64,000 nt of DNA. It comes from Manis javanica. Taxonomy: Eukaryota; Chordata; Mammalia; Pholidota; Manidae. A model generated the notes under the pieces. That model ran no database searches and had not been told where the DNA came from. It worked only from the letters and a program-made list of their open reading frames with translations. Each line of letters opens with the position of its first letter. The stretch's first letter is position 1. The stretch spans positions 137,693,213 to 137,757,212 of the forward strand of contig NC_133174.1 in NCBI RefSeq assembly GCF_040802235.1, read 5' to 3'. Shown here in pieces: positions 1 to 9,745 of this stretch. Made by a program: the position numbers and the translations under genes.

Positions 1-614
1 GTGGCTTTTTGAGGCCTGCAGCAGCCTGAATGCCCTGGGACCTTCCCTGGAAAGGAGGTCCCTGGACTTCAGGAAGCCTTAGGGAGGAGCAGGGTCTAGC
101 TCAGTAGCACTGAGTAGCACTCTTCTGCATACTTGGGTACTAGTCAAACCATGCTTCTGGACGGTTCCACATGCTGGGGGTGTGGAGCAGAGATTGCTCT
201 CGGAGGCAACTGTGCACACCTCCCAGCAGCAGCTGTCTTTTGCTATCTTCCATTACCAGATTATGTGCAAACCTTTCCACACTTTGGCTGTGTGCCAGCC
301 CCAGAAATCTCTTGGGGGTTACCCGGATGTGAAGAGCCACAGGAGTCTCTATTCACATATTTTTCTGGACACTGGCTCATCAAAGGTATAAATAATAGAT
401 ATTGATTTGGTTACCTCTCTAAAGAATGAGATGCCAAGGGAAGTTATCAGAGTGGTACAGTGGGCCCTCATGTGAACTGGATGGGCACTAATGCCAAGGC
501 CCAGCCATTCCTGGCACGCAGCTGCCTGCCATTTTTCTGCCTTCACCTGAAACTGAACCCTCACTGAGACTTGCAATTCTGAGGCCTAAAGGAGCGTTAG
601 GTAGAAAAGGCTGC
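1..614. other. Intergenic DNA, nothing recognised
   Basis: The short open frames here on both strands overlap one another and show no domain, splice structure or codon pattern typical of a gene. No repeat family was recognised by eye. It is probably old, non-coding intergenic sequence. Confidence 0.5.
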
Positions 615-1080
615 TTTTTAATTTTTTTTGATAAAGCTGAAATTCACATAAGCTATTTTAAAGTGAACAACAGAGTGGCATTTAGTGTATTCACAATGTT
701 GTGCAATCACCATCTCTACCTGTTTCCAACACATTTCCATTGCCCCAGAAAGAAACCCTGTGCCCTTCAAGCTGTTTAGTTTCCATCTCACTCCCTGGCC
801 CTTGGCAGCCAGTAATCTGCTTTCTGTCTCTGAGGATTTGCCTATTCTGAATATTCATATAAACGGAATCATACAATATGTGGACTTCTGTTATCTATCC
901 GACTTCTTTCACTTACCATAATGCTTTCAAGGTTCATCCATGTTGTAATAAATGTCAGTACTTCATTCCTTTTTTAAATTTAGATATAATTGACATACAA
1001 CATTATATTAGTTTCAGGTACACAACATAATGATTCAACCCTTCATTCCTTTACATAGTTGGATAATATCCTGTTGTGTG
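615..1080 (-). mobile_element. Old L1 3' end, antisense, interrupted by a smaller L1 insertion
   Basis: From a T-rich start near 615 the sequence reads as the reverse complement of an ancient L1 3' UTR, with the familiar 'gtgaacaacagagtggcatt' and 'ccataatgctttcaaggttc' type text. It is interrupted after 972 and resumes at 1,041, where 'catagttggataatatcctg' continues the same L1 motif. The interruption is a separate, younger insertion. Confidence 0.75.
973..1040 (-). mobile_element. Very short 5'-truncated L1 tail with 12-bp target duplication
   Basis: A 68-bp piece of L1 3' end in reverse orientation begins with a T run (the complement of a poly(A) tail) and the text 'gatataattgacatacaaca'. 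The flanking sequence CTTCATTCCTTT occurs at 961-972 and again, identically, at 1,041-1,052. That is the target-site duplication expected from L1 retrotransposition. Removing the insert and one copy restores continuous older L1 sequence. Confidence 0.85.
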
Positions 1081-1248
1081 AGTGACAGTTACCAGGAGCT
1101 GCATCTGAAGAGGGCATTTGCCCTGAGCCTGGTCTCCAAATCCCAAAGGGGCAATATGAGCTGGGGAGCCAGGGAGAAGGACCTTCCCAAGAGGCTGCCA
1201 CAAGAGGAGTTACAGAGGGGGACAGAAGAGGGGCAGTCAGCTGGTGAG

Positions 1249-1253
1249 CTGGT
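1249..1253 (+). repeat. 5-bp target-site duplication, left copy (CTGGT)
   Basis: CTGGT directly precedes the TGTGGG start of the left LTR and is repeated directly after the CA end of the right LTR at 4,524-4,528. Five base pairs is the duplication size usual for class III (ERV-L type) elements, against 4 for most class I and 6 for class II. Confidence 0.8.
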
Positions 1254-1552
1254 TGTGGGCAGTTGGGGTTCCTACGGCCAGGATCCTCACTGAACTTAAA
1301 CCACCTGATGATGTAACGGGCCTGTTGCTAGGCTGCGGCTTCCACACCTTTAGTCAATGAGCTATTATTGCGCTCTATAAAGGCCTCGGCCCAGTGCCCT
1401 AGGCGGAGGTAGAGATGGTAGTGCTCGACCTACCCCCAGAGAACAAGCCGGGTAATAAGCCCTTTGACCCCCAAAGAGCGTTTTGCCATCAATTTCTTTG
1501 GTCACACTGAATCCATAGCAAACTTACCCCGCTGAAACCCATTGGCAAGATA
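1254..1552 (+). repeat. ERV 5' LTR
   Basis: This 299-bp LTR is repeated at 4,220-4,523 in the same orientation. It starts TGTGGG and ends in a decayed CA (now TA). A TATA box (TATAAA, 1,376-1,381) is followed by AATAAG where the partner LTR has AATAAA, so the transcribed R region would be short. By rough hand alignment the two LTRs differ at something like 10-15% of positions, many of them CpG changes, so the insertion is old. Confidence 0.88.
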
Positions 1553-1554
1553 AT

Positions 1555-1572
1555 TGGCGAAAGTCGGCAGGG
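1555..1572 (+). other. Putative retroviral primer-binding site
   Basis: Two to three bases after the LTR end comes TGGCGAAAGTCGGCAGGG, which begins with the TGG that pairs with a tRNA CCA end and sits where a primer-binding site should be. I cannot assign the tRNA: it is not a clean match to the common Lys, Pro, Leu or Arg sites as I remember them. Confidence 0.4.
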
Positions 1573-1854
1573 TTCACTGTTGACCAAGGGAAAAGACAGG
1601 CTGCCCTTATGGGAGGGGTGCTTCAGCGGGCTGCCCCTGTGAATGGGGAGACAGTGGATTGTCCCCCAGTGGGTATGTGGCCTGAGATGGCTTGCCTCCT
1701 AGAGGACTGGGCCCCACCCCAGGACTGGAGGCAAGTGGAGGTGACACCTGAGGCTGTAGGGGTGGTTCTTAGTATAGTAAGCAGATCCTTTGAGAAGCAG
1801 AGTGCCTGTGAGGCAGCAGGGACTGTGGGTTGGCTGCTTCTCACAGTCTTATAA

Positions 1855-2967
1855 AGGTCTACAGAGGAGACCCAAGAAATAGCGGCACGAGAACACGAGC
1901 TGCAGACTTCTGTGGATGCCCTGAGGAAGGAAATGGTATTGATGCGGAAGGAGGTGGCACGAGAGCGCAGGCAGCAAGGAGCAGCACTGCCAGGTGTTCC
2001 GAAGGAGGGAGAGGCCATCAAGGAAAAAGACGAACCCCTGAGGGAAGCACAGGCGGAGGTGGCACGAGAACGTCAGCTGCGAAGCATTGAGCTGAAGGTA
2101 AGAGACCTTATGTAGACTGAGGTAGCATTGCTGCGAGGCACAGCAGAAAAGGTAAAAATTATAGCAGAGGAGGCACTCGGAGGAGGGGAGAGAAAGGTGC
2201 CATCAGCCCCAGAAATGGAGGCGCTGGGGAAGGATGAAGGGGTGGTGCTGGAGGCACTGGTGCCTCCTGTATTGAAAGCACGCCCAGTGGTTGTAAAGAA
2301 CATAAAGACCCAGCAGCTGAAAGTTCCCCCAGGAGAGGAGCAGCCCCCTCCCCAGGCCATGGAGCACTCTATGGTCCGCCCCCATACTCAGGCTGAGCTG
2401 GTGGATGTGGGCTCCTGGTTTAGGCAGAAGCCCTCGGAGTCAATATCAGCTTGGCTCCTGCGTCTGTGGGACTTAGGGGTGGATGGAATTGTTTTGTCAG
2501 GATCACAGATGGGAAAGCTGTCTTCCCTGACAGTGCAGCCTGCCTTGAGGCAGCGTTTACAAAATGCACATCAGACCCCAGGGAGTCACCCCCTCCTCGA
2601 TAGGCTTATGGCTGCACTTCGTGCTGTGTGGCCCAATCCGGGTGATCTGCCATCCTCTCCTGTTAGATGGCAGACATATGCTGAGCTCCAACAGGTGCTA
2701 TGAGAGCTAGGCATAAGGAATGCCATCTATAGTCCAGACAATTATGGCCCAGATGAAGAGATTTTCACTGCTGGGATGAGAAACATTGTACTTCAAACGG
2801 CTCCTACATCGCTCTTTGGGTCTCTAGTGGCCATTCTTTCCCCTCACTTAGGGCAGCCCGTAAGCGAGGTGACACATACAGTAGCAGACGTAGGAGAGGC
2901 AGAAGCAACGAGAGTCCGGAAAGAAATAAGACCTGTTACTCACAAGAAGAATATACAGGCCCCATGA
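1855..2967 (+). pseudogene. Broken ERV gag-like gene
   Basis: One reading frame runs through this stretch with in-frame stops at 2,113 (TAG), 2,701 (TGA) and 2,965 (TGA). The first part is rich in Arg, Glu, Ala and Leu and looks like a coiled coil (repeated REVARERQ-type heptads). The middle has a WFRQKPSESISAWLLRLWD segment, the type of capsid motif found in mammalian ERV-L-like Gag proteins. The region after it (about 2,704-2,960) reads on in the same frame. No intact protein can be made. The assignment to an ERV-L-like group is inferred from the capsid motif and the 5-bp duplication. Confidence 0.75.
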
Positions 2968-3671
2968 GGGTTACGAGGACCCAGATGTGGGTTGATTCAA
3001 TGCAGGCAGGAGCAGATGGAAGGAAATTAGCTGGGAAGTCAAATAGGATCTTACTAGAGCTGCAGCAACAGCTGAAACCAGAGCAGCAGTTCCAGCCATT
3101 AAGACCAAAGAGGCAGAGGTCAGAGACAGAGCCATGAGTCTGGCCTGTGTGTTTGCAAGACTTCCTGCTGGAGAACGAGCCAACCTCACTTGAGCCCACA
3201 CAGGAAGGTGACTGGGGAACACGGTTTGAGTTAGGGAAAGGTCAAGGTATCTGCCCTGAGGGACCAGGGGGGGACCGGAGGGCACATGTTGAAATAGCTG
3301 TCCATTGGTCCCCAGTGAACATACAACGTGTCCTGGCTCTGGTGGACACAGGGGCTGAATGTTCACTGATTCATGGTTACCCTGAGCGGTTCCCTGGGAC
3401 CCCCACTATCATAGATGGATACAGGGGGAAGGCTATCAGAGTGAAACAAGCCCAAATCCCTTTGGGAATAGGGCATCTACCCCCAAAAGAGTACACTGTG
3501 TATATATCTCCTATCCCTGAGTATATTTTGGGGATTGATATCCTGCAGGGTCTATGGCTGCAGACCACTGCTGGTGAGTTCAGACTGAAAGTACGTGTGG
3601 TGAAGGCAGTTCTGAGGGGACAGGCTAGGCACCCCCCCCATAGCTTTGCCTTTGCCTTGGCAGGTGACTAA
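2968..3671 (+). pseudogene. Broken ERV nucleocapsid/protease region
   Basis: The frame changes near 2,968. A segment beginning VTRTQMWVDSMQAG resembles the end of ERV-L-type Gag. A stop follows near 3,135, and then an open stretch (3,147-3,671) carries a retroviral aspartic protease. The active site triad DTG lies in LVDTGAECSLIHG (codons at 3,345-3,353), and the second protease motif is ILGIDIL about 60 residues later. The protease frame closes at 3,669-3,671 and overlaps the RT frame by a few codons in a different register. Stops and frame changes upstream make this a relic. Confidence 0.8.
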
Positions 3672-3861
3672 TACCAAACAATATAAACTGCCTGGAGGGC
3701 ATAAAGAGACTGGAGAAACTCTCCAGGAGCTGGAAAAGGTGGGTATTATAAAGCCCACCCATAGTCCTTTCAGTTCCCCAGTGTGGCCTGTAAAAAAGCC
3801 AGATGGCTCCTGGCGTGTGACTGTGGATTACAGAGAACTGAATAAAGTCACACCCCCTATG
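3646..3861 (+). pseudogene. ERV reverse transcriptase, N-terminal fragment only
   Basis: About 70 codons encode the start of a retroviral reverse transcriptase. The hallmarks are LQELEKVGIIKPTHSPFSSP, then VWPVKKPDGSWR and VDYRELNKV, the fingers subdomain motifs upstream of the catalytic aspartates. The coding match stops abruptly at about 3,861, where L1-derived sequence begins. The YxDD catalytic motif, RNase H, integrase and any env are missing, so most of pol has been deleted. Confidence 0.85.
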
Positions 3862-3955
3862 CATCTGTCTTTTTCAAAGTGGGCTGCTACATTCTTAGGG
3901 TAAATTCCTAGAAGTGGGATTCCTGGGTCAAATGGTATTTCTACTTTGATAGACA
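3862..3955 (-). mobile_element. Internal L1 fragment lodged inside the ERV
   Basis: Text such as 'attcctagaagtgggattcc' and 'tgggtcaaatggtatttcta' is the antisense of a conserved L1 segment, seen again in this window near 16,390-16,430. It begins exactly where RT coding ends. I see no poly(T) start and no flanking duplication, so it may mark a recombination or deletion junction rather than a simple insertion. Confidence 0.75.
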
Positions 3956-4219
3956 AGATTTACCTATGTTAGTGACATTAAAACATGTGTCTTATCGCCC
4001 CTAAAGTCTCTGTGGAGTGGAACCTCCTCTGGCTTGAGGATTATTATAATTTTTGTATCAAAATCTTGCTGTATCTTAATTTTTATTCTCTCTGAGTTGT
4101 TGTTCTCCTCTGTTGCTGTTGTGTAACCTGGTTGCAGTGCTCCAGCTTTCTTGCACAGGGACCATTGCGGAAGATTGGAAGCGTGTAGATTGTAAGGCAA
4201 GAATACTGGAGGGGTGGAG
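3956..4219 (+). other. ERV 3' remnant and polypurine tract
   Basis: No protein motif was recognised between the L1 fragment and the right LTR. The last bases, GGAGGGGTGGAG (4,208-4,219), are almost all purines and sit directly before the LTR, as a plus-strand primer tract should. Confidence 0.5.
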
Positions 4220-4523
4220 TGTGGGGAAGTTGGGGTTCCTATGGCCAGGATCCTCACTGAACTTAAACCACCTGATGATGTAACTGGCCTGTTGCTGGGC
4301 TACCGCTTCCACACCTTTAGGCAATGAGCTATTATTGCTCTATATAAAGGGCTTGGCCCATTGCTCTGGGTGGAGGCAGAGACGCTTGTGCTCCACCTAC
4401 CTCCGCCGGGGAACAAGCCGGGTAATAAACCCTTTGACCCCAAAGAGCATTCTGCGGTCGGTTTCTTTGGTCACACTGAATCCATAGCGAACTTGCCCGG
4501 GGCTGAAACCCATTGGCAAGACA
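4220..4523 (+). repeat. ERV 3' LTR
   Basis: This is a direct repeat of 1,254-1,552, starting TGTGGG and ending in an intact CA. It has a TATA box (TATATAAA, 4,341-4,348) and a polyadenylation signal (AATAAA, 4,424-4,429). The CTGGT duplication follows at 4,524-4,528. An intact TATA box and poly(A) signal mean the LTR could in principle still initiate or end transcripts. Confidence 0.88.
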
Positions 4524-4690
4524 CTGGTGCTCCATCCAGTTGCTGTGTGACCTTCCACAAAATATTTTCTCTGTGTGGGCCTCAGTCTCCCCATCTGTGA
4601 AATGGGAATAATAACACGGCCTCTCCGAGTTGTGAGGATTAGGGGTTGTGTAATGTAAGGGGCTAGACACTTCAGAGGTGCTTGGGAAGT
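4524..4690 (+). repeat. MIR SINE
   Basis: The MIR core is recognisable: 'gttgctgtgtgaccttccac', then 'cctcagtctccccatctgtg' and 'aatgggaataataa'. It lies right of the ERV duplication and is part of the pre-insertion host DNA. Confidence 0.8.
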
Positions 4691-5185
4691 TGAACTACCC
4701 TTCTTTTTTGTATAATATCTGTTTCTTAGTCTGCAGCTCAGGCCACGTGGCGAGTGCCTTTGTACTTGGAGCACCTGAATAGCCCAGCAGATCAGGTACC
4801 TCTGGAGAAGCAAATGGCCACCTCACATCCCATCCTGAGTGTATTCCAAATGGGACACAGGGTAGTGGGCACCAGCCACTAGAAGGAGCATGGCTGAGAA
4901 AAATGAAAGGGCCACTTGTCTAACAGTCAATATCCCTTTCAGAATCAAAGCGTATTCCGGGTCAACATCAATAGAGCAAGGCAGAGAGCTGAAATTCACT
5001 GTTCTGTTTTCTTTTGTGTGACATGGAATGCTCTTTTTCTATGCAAAGAAAAACAGAACAACCCATGCCATTGTTGTGACATCAATTCAAAGTGCCTTGG
5101 GTGGGAGCAGTCCCCTCCCACTCCATCCCCCAAGGCTGAGTCCCTTCCAGTTTCCAGTGGCTGGACAAGCTCCACCTAGGTTTGC
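4691..5185. other. Intergenic DNA, nothing recognised
   Basis: Unique-looking sequence with no coding or repeat signal that I can name. Confidence 0.4.
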
Positions 5186-5345
5186 CAGGGAAAATGCAGG
5201 GAGTCCAGTTACATGGGCCATTCAGATAAACAAGTAAATTCATAGTGTAAGTATGTCCCAAATTGCATGGAACATACTTACACTACAAAAAGATCTGTTA
5301 TTTATCTGACATTGAAATGTAACTGGGCATCCTGTATGTTTATTT
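5186..5345. repeat. Palindromic MITE-like repeat, copy 1
   Basis: Two arms of roughly 70 bp fold on each other. The inner stem is exact: AGTGTAAGTATGT (5,244-5,256) pairs with ACATACTTACACT (5,272-5,284). Outer pairs include CCAGTTACAT with ATGTAACTGG, and CAGATAAA with TTTATCTG. A second copy lies at 8,105-8,290. The design is that of a non-autonomous DNA transposon with long inverted repeats; I do not recall its family name. Confidence 0.75.
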
Positions 5346-5869
5346 GCTAAAACTGGAAACCCAGCACCAGCCAAACCAGGCAGGAGTTAGACCGGCGCCT
5401 GGCCACAAATCTGGGTCACTAGGCAAATTGCAGTGGGGGATAAAGCCTGCCTGAGCTCTAGCCCCAGTGGCTCTGACCTGCAGAAACGGCCATCTTGTGG
5501 ATGGCACTGAAACAGGCAAACAGCCAAGCATGTTGATTGCTGTCTGTACTGGGCCCTGGAGGCTGCCCGAGGGAGCTCAGCTCCCAGGAAGGGTGTCCTG
5601 CACCCAGTTCTAAATGTAGCTGGTCTCAGTGGCAGGGGATTTTCGACCACTGCCCGCCCCCCACCCCTTGCCCTGCCCTGTTTGGGAACCAGTCCTGGCC
5701 AGGCGAGGTCTCCCAGCAACACAGTTTCCTGGAGTGCCTACTCACAGCACGCTGTCTGTGAGCCCTCAGAGCTAGATTCAGCAGAGAGCAAAGATACAGC
5801 CGCAAGTGTCCTGGAGCCCAGAGACAGCCCTTTGCTGAGGATCCCTCCTGTGCCAGACCTTTAGAGGAA

Positions 5870-6010
5870 TCATTGCATCGGGCTGTGTAATAATCCCAGT
5901 GCTATATGATCGTCCCATTTTTATAGATGCAGATAACGAGGCTCAAAAATGTAAGCTTAGGAAGTGAGGATGACAGGATTTCAACCCAGGTTTCTCAGAC
6001 TCCAGGAGAT
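5870..6010 (-). repeat. MIR SINE, antisense
   Basis: Text such as 'cccatttttatagatgcaga' and 'ggatttcaacccaggtttct' matches the reverse complement of the MIR core. Confidence 0.65.
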
Positions 6011-6539
6011 AGGACGGTATCCAGAGGGTGGAACCCTAGCACAATGTGTGGGGCACATCCTCGGAAAGAAGACCTGTGGCCTTTGGCTGGGACCCAAGGC
6101 AGGCTACTGGAGTAGAGAGGGCCGCAGCATGGCTAGAGGACAGTGATGCTGGAAGGAATGGACACTGCGACAAGGAGACTTGTTTGATCACATTGTTCAG
6201 ACTTATGATGTCCCCCAAAGTGGGTACTTTTCTGGCTTGAGCTCACCCCTCTTTGTCACAAGAGAATAACAGCTTCCTCTTCCATGGCCCCTCAGATGGA
6301 GATACCCGTGGTCACAGGCCCCCCCGAGGGGCCAGATCTCAGCCTCAGCAACATGTGCCAGGCTCCATTCAACTATCCATCTATACGTGTATTTACAGCA
6401 GCGCACACCTCAGACCGAAGCGCCTCCTGGGTGTGGGGTGAGTAACACAGCCCTGGCAGTGTTGATGGTGAACTACTGGGGCCCCCTCACTAACCATCCT
6501 CTAGGAGACCCCATGCCTGTTAGCTGGTACTTTCCGGCC
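6011..6539. other. Intergenic DNA left of the orphan CpG block
   Basis: Non-repetitive, moderately GC-rich sequence. No exon with both splice sites could be supported. Confidence 0.4.
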
Positions 6540-7360
6540 CCTCTCAGGCTCGACCACCGCAGCACAGGTAGGAGGGGGGTCCTAGCAGCTGCCCCCTGGC
6601 ACAGCCCAAAGGTGGGCTTTGGAGCTTGTGGCAGGTCAGGGCCATTCCCGCAGGGGGCAGGCAGGTGGCGTCTCCGCCGCCGGTGGCAGCCTGAGCGAGG
6701 GTAGCCGGCCTCTGCGCCAGGGTCCCCCCCAGGCTTGCTCCCCACGGGCCGCCTCCGCGGGCCGAGCAGGGAGTGTCCTGTTCCCTCCGGACTTGGCTCC
6801 AGAGGGAGTCCCAGCCGGGTTCCTGGCAGTCGCCGTCCCTGCTCCCCGCACGCGGCGGCCAGCGGGCGGCCCAGCCCTCCCGAGCCGGGCTAGTGGCAAG
6901 CCGGTCGGGTGACCCTGCGCCCCCTTCCCGCACCCGAGCGCTGGCGGTGGCCCCAAGGCCTCGGCCAGGGTCAGCGGCGCATGAGGCTCCGCGCCACCCC
7001 GTGCCCTTGACCGCTGTTGGCCAGGCGGCTCACGTGCGCGGCCACTGGTCCCAGCAGGCGACAAAGTGGCCCCCAGCCGGCTCCCGCAAATCCCTACCGC
7101 CGCGGCCGTCTGCGTCCTCCCTGCCTTCCCTGCAGGGCGGGCTTGGGGAGGTGTCGGCCCCCGGACCCCGCCCCAGAGCCTTTCGGGCTGCCCTTCCCGC
7201 CGTCTGTTCTCCGCCCCACAGGTCCAGCCCCGCCCGCCTGGGCTTGGCCACCGCTGGCTTCCCTTCCAAGCGAGCCCTGTCTCCTCCCCTCCTCCGGCTG
7301 CCGCCCCTTCCAACTGCCCTCCCCGCCCCTCCTTCGGACTCTCTGTCTCTCACTACCGTA
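6540..7360. promoter_or_regulatory. Orphan CpG-island-like block
   Basis: The stretch is very GC-rich and dense in CpG, unlike the DNA on either side. It contains an E-box (CACGTG, 7,031-7,036) and several GC-box-like tracts. Long open frames exist on both strands (up to about 225 codons), but they overlap in several registers and are Pro/Arg/Ala-rich, as expected from composition alone. It lies about 16 kb upstream of the MTM1 promoter. In the mammals I know, the neighbouring upstream gene is MAMLD1, ending tens of kb away. It could be a promoter of an unannotated transcript, an enhancer-type island, or a GC-rich relic. Confidence 0.6.
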
Positions 7361-8104
7361 GAGGGGTTACTGTCAACTCATTTCCTCCAGGGGAGATGGG
7401 GACTGGGCAGCTGCGAAATGTTAAGGGAGGTGCGGCCCAGTCATCGTGACCCCAGCTGCTGATTCACCCAACATGTGTTTACTGAGTACCTGCAGGATGC
7501 TGAGTACTCAGCCAGGTGCTGGGGCTAGAGTGGGGAGCCAGGTAAGCGCCTGCCCTTAAGGACCCTGACATGGTAGAGAAAGCAAAATAACCTGGCCTTG
7601 CCTTTCACAAGTTGGCCACCTTGTATCTAGATGCCACCAGAGGCACTGGCTCGTTTGTGTGTGTACGTGTGTGTGCGCGCACGTGCATATATTCCATCAT
7701 CAAGCCCTTACTGAGCTTGCCACCCCCCTGGTTCTGAATTCTGCTGGGCAGCTTCCAGAAGAGGGAGAGAGTGAAGGACAAGACAAGAGCCAAGATGAAT
7801 CAGCTCCAGCCCTCAAGAAACTCAAAGCCCAGTGGGGTGTATGACGTGAAAACCCATAATTGTGCTGGAAGCCAGTAAGTGCTGTGCCCAAGGCATAACT
7901 GTGGGCACACAGGACAATGCAGTGTGAGCAGGCAGGCCTTCTGCAGAGAGCAGAGCCATTTACTGAGAAGGGTGGGAAAGCGCCAACTTGCTCACTAACA
8001 CCACAGTCATTCATTTCCCAGTGCAGGCTGGGAACCTGACTTGCTCCCAGGGCAAACACCAGTAGGGGTGTGGATCAAGCGACTGTAGGGTTGGGGGTGG
8101 AGGG
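7361..8104. other. Intergenic DNA with old L2-like text and a short TG/AC tract
   Basis: Near 7,455-7,560 'gtttactgagtacctgcagg' resembles the L2 3' end. A mixed TG/CG dinucleotide tract lies at about 7,656-7,690. No coding signal was seen. Confidence 0.4.
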
Positions 8105-8290
8105 GGTCAGATTAAATTCAGGATGCTAAATTACAGTTGAGTTACAGATAAGAAAACAAACAGAATTATCATTTTTGGTTTAAGTATGTCTCAAATATTG
8201 CATGGGATATACTTACACTAAAAATAATCATTGTTTACTTGAAATTCAAATGTAACTGGGTGACCTGTATTTTTAGTTTCTAAATCTGGG
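8105..8290. repeat. Palindromic MITE-like repeat, copy 2
   Basis: This is homologous to 5,186-5,345 and more diverged. It shares the 'taagtatgtc' stem arm, the loop text 'attgcatgg', the 'atacttacact' partner arm, and the right-hand text 'aaatgtaactggg' followed by 'cctgtat'. Confidence 0.7.
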
Positions 8291-9525
8291 AACTTGGGAG
8301 AGTGAGGCATGAGAATGGCCCAAAGGGAACTTGGTATGGGAAGGGGGTGTGTGGTGTGGTGGTGGGGGATTGACTACAGTCCCCAGTCTGGCGATCCCCT
8401 CAGATGAAAATGTCTCCCCAGTGTCTTAGAGCCCTGAAGCAAGCGACAATTCAGGTCCAGGCTATTGTGCCCACCCCCCAGTAGGGGCAACCCAGTGGGG
8501 AGGGAGAAATAGAGGAAGTAAGATGAGTTCCACCCAAGGAATAAAGGCCTGAGGGCTAGAGGCTTCCTGAAAGATTACTAAAAGGGCTCTGGACCTCCAC
8601 CCCAGGCCCCCCTAGCCCTGAACGCCCTGAGGCTGTGGAAGAGTCGTTTCCCCAGCGTGGGAAGGCTGGCTGCCTCTCTGCTTCCCCTGGGGGTGAGTGA
8701 TGAAGAAGAGAACCAGAAAGGGTAGCAAAAGAATGGGCTGGGGGCAACTAGGGGGAAGGGAGAGTGAGGGATTCAGTCCTGAGAGCAACTTGGGGCTCCT
8801 GGGGTACAGGTGTGACCCCAGGAGCTGCAGCCCCACCTGAAGAGGCTGTTAGAGGCCATCACTCTAGACACTCTGAGGCTCTGCGCCTGGGTCATACCCT
8901 TGGTCCCTGTCTCCTGCCTCGGAGCTGCCTGCCACAAACCTGGCATGCCCTCTCTACAAGCTCAATCCCTGCTGGTCGCACTGCAACTCCGGGTCTGAGA
9001 GCCAGTTGCCCGGGCTGCTAAACTGCAGCCATGAGCACCGCACTCCTGGGCCAGCAGCTCTCTAAACCCTGAGAATCACTGAAAATGGAGAAATGGGGGT
9101 GCTGGGGCCCATCAGTGGGCATTGACGTGGGTTATAAAGAAGGCCCAGTATACGCAGAGTATGCGCAGTCCACAAACCCAGAACTTAATCTGCCCTGAAA
9201 TAAATATTCTAGCCACTGTAAACAGGAAGAAATTGCAAACTAACACTGATTTTGTTTGTTTTTTCACAAATTAGAGGCATTTGGGAGGAATGATTTCAAA
9301 AGTCCAGATCTCTCCAGAAACAGGCACCCCCAAGGATAGTTGTGGAAACACCTTCTTTTTAGGTCCCATAAATTTACTGTAGGAATCGGAAGGCCCGGGA
9401 AGGGGCCCATCAGTCTGAGAGGTGAAGGTTAAAGCAACAGACAAACAAATGAGGCCACTGCTGCTGAAGTTCACCCTCCACAAAGCACATCTGAAAATGG
9501 GGGTCTCAACAGGGCAAAAGGCAAA
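8291..9525. other. Intergenic DNA, nothing recognised
   Basis: Moderately GC-rich single-copy-looking sequence. No gene, RNA or named repeat could be supported. Confidence 0.4.
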
Positions 9526-9529
9526 CGTG

Positions 9530-9745
9530 GGCTCCAGAGTCCATCAGCCCCAGGTTCAAATCACTGCGTGCTGCTTGAGAACCATGTGACCGTAGCAAGG
9601 TACCCAAACCTCTCTGAACCTCTGTTTCCTCATCTCTGAAATGGATAAATAATCATCCTGACCTTGCAGGGCAGTTGTGAAAATTTAATAAGATAATGTA
9701 TGGGAAGATAAGCTCTGGGCCAAGCAATGGACACTTGTCAGAATC
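9530..9745 (+). repeat. MIR SINE
   Basis: The MIR core and tail are visible: 'ctgaacctctgtttcctcat', 'gaaatggataaataatcatc', 'ttgcagggcagttgtgaaaa'. Confidence 0.8.

Noticed and set aside
6636..7462. 225- and 229-codon open frames in the upstream CpG block
   Set aside because: Same composition effect on both strands; no splice structure or family match.
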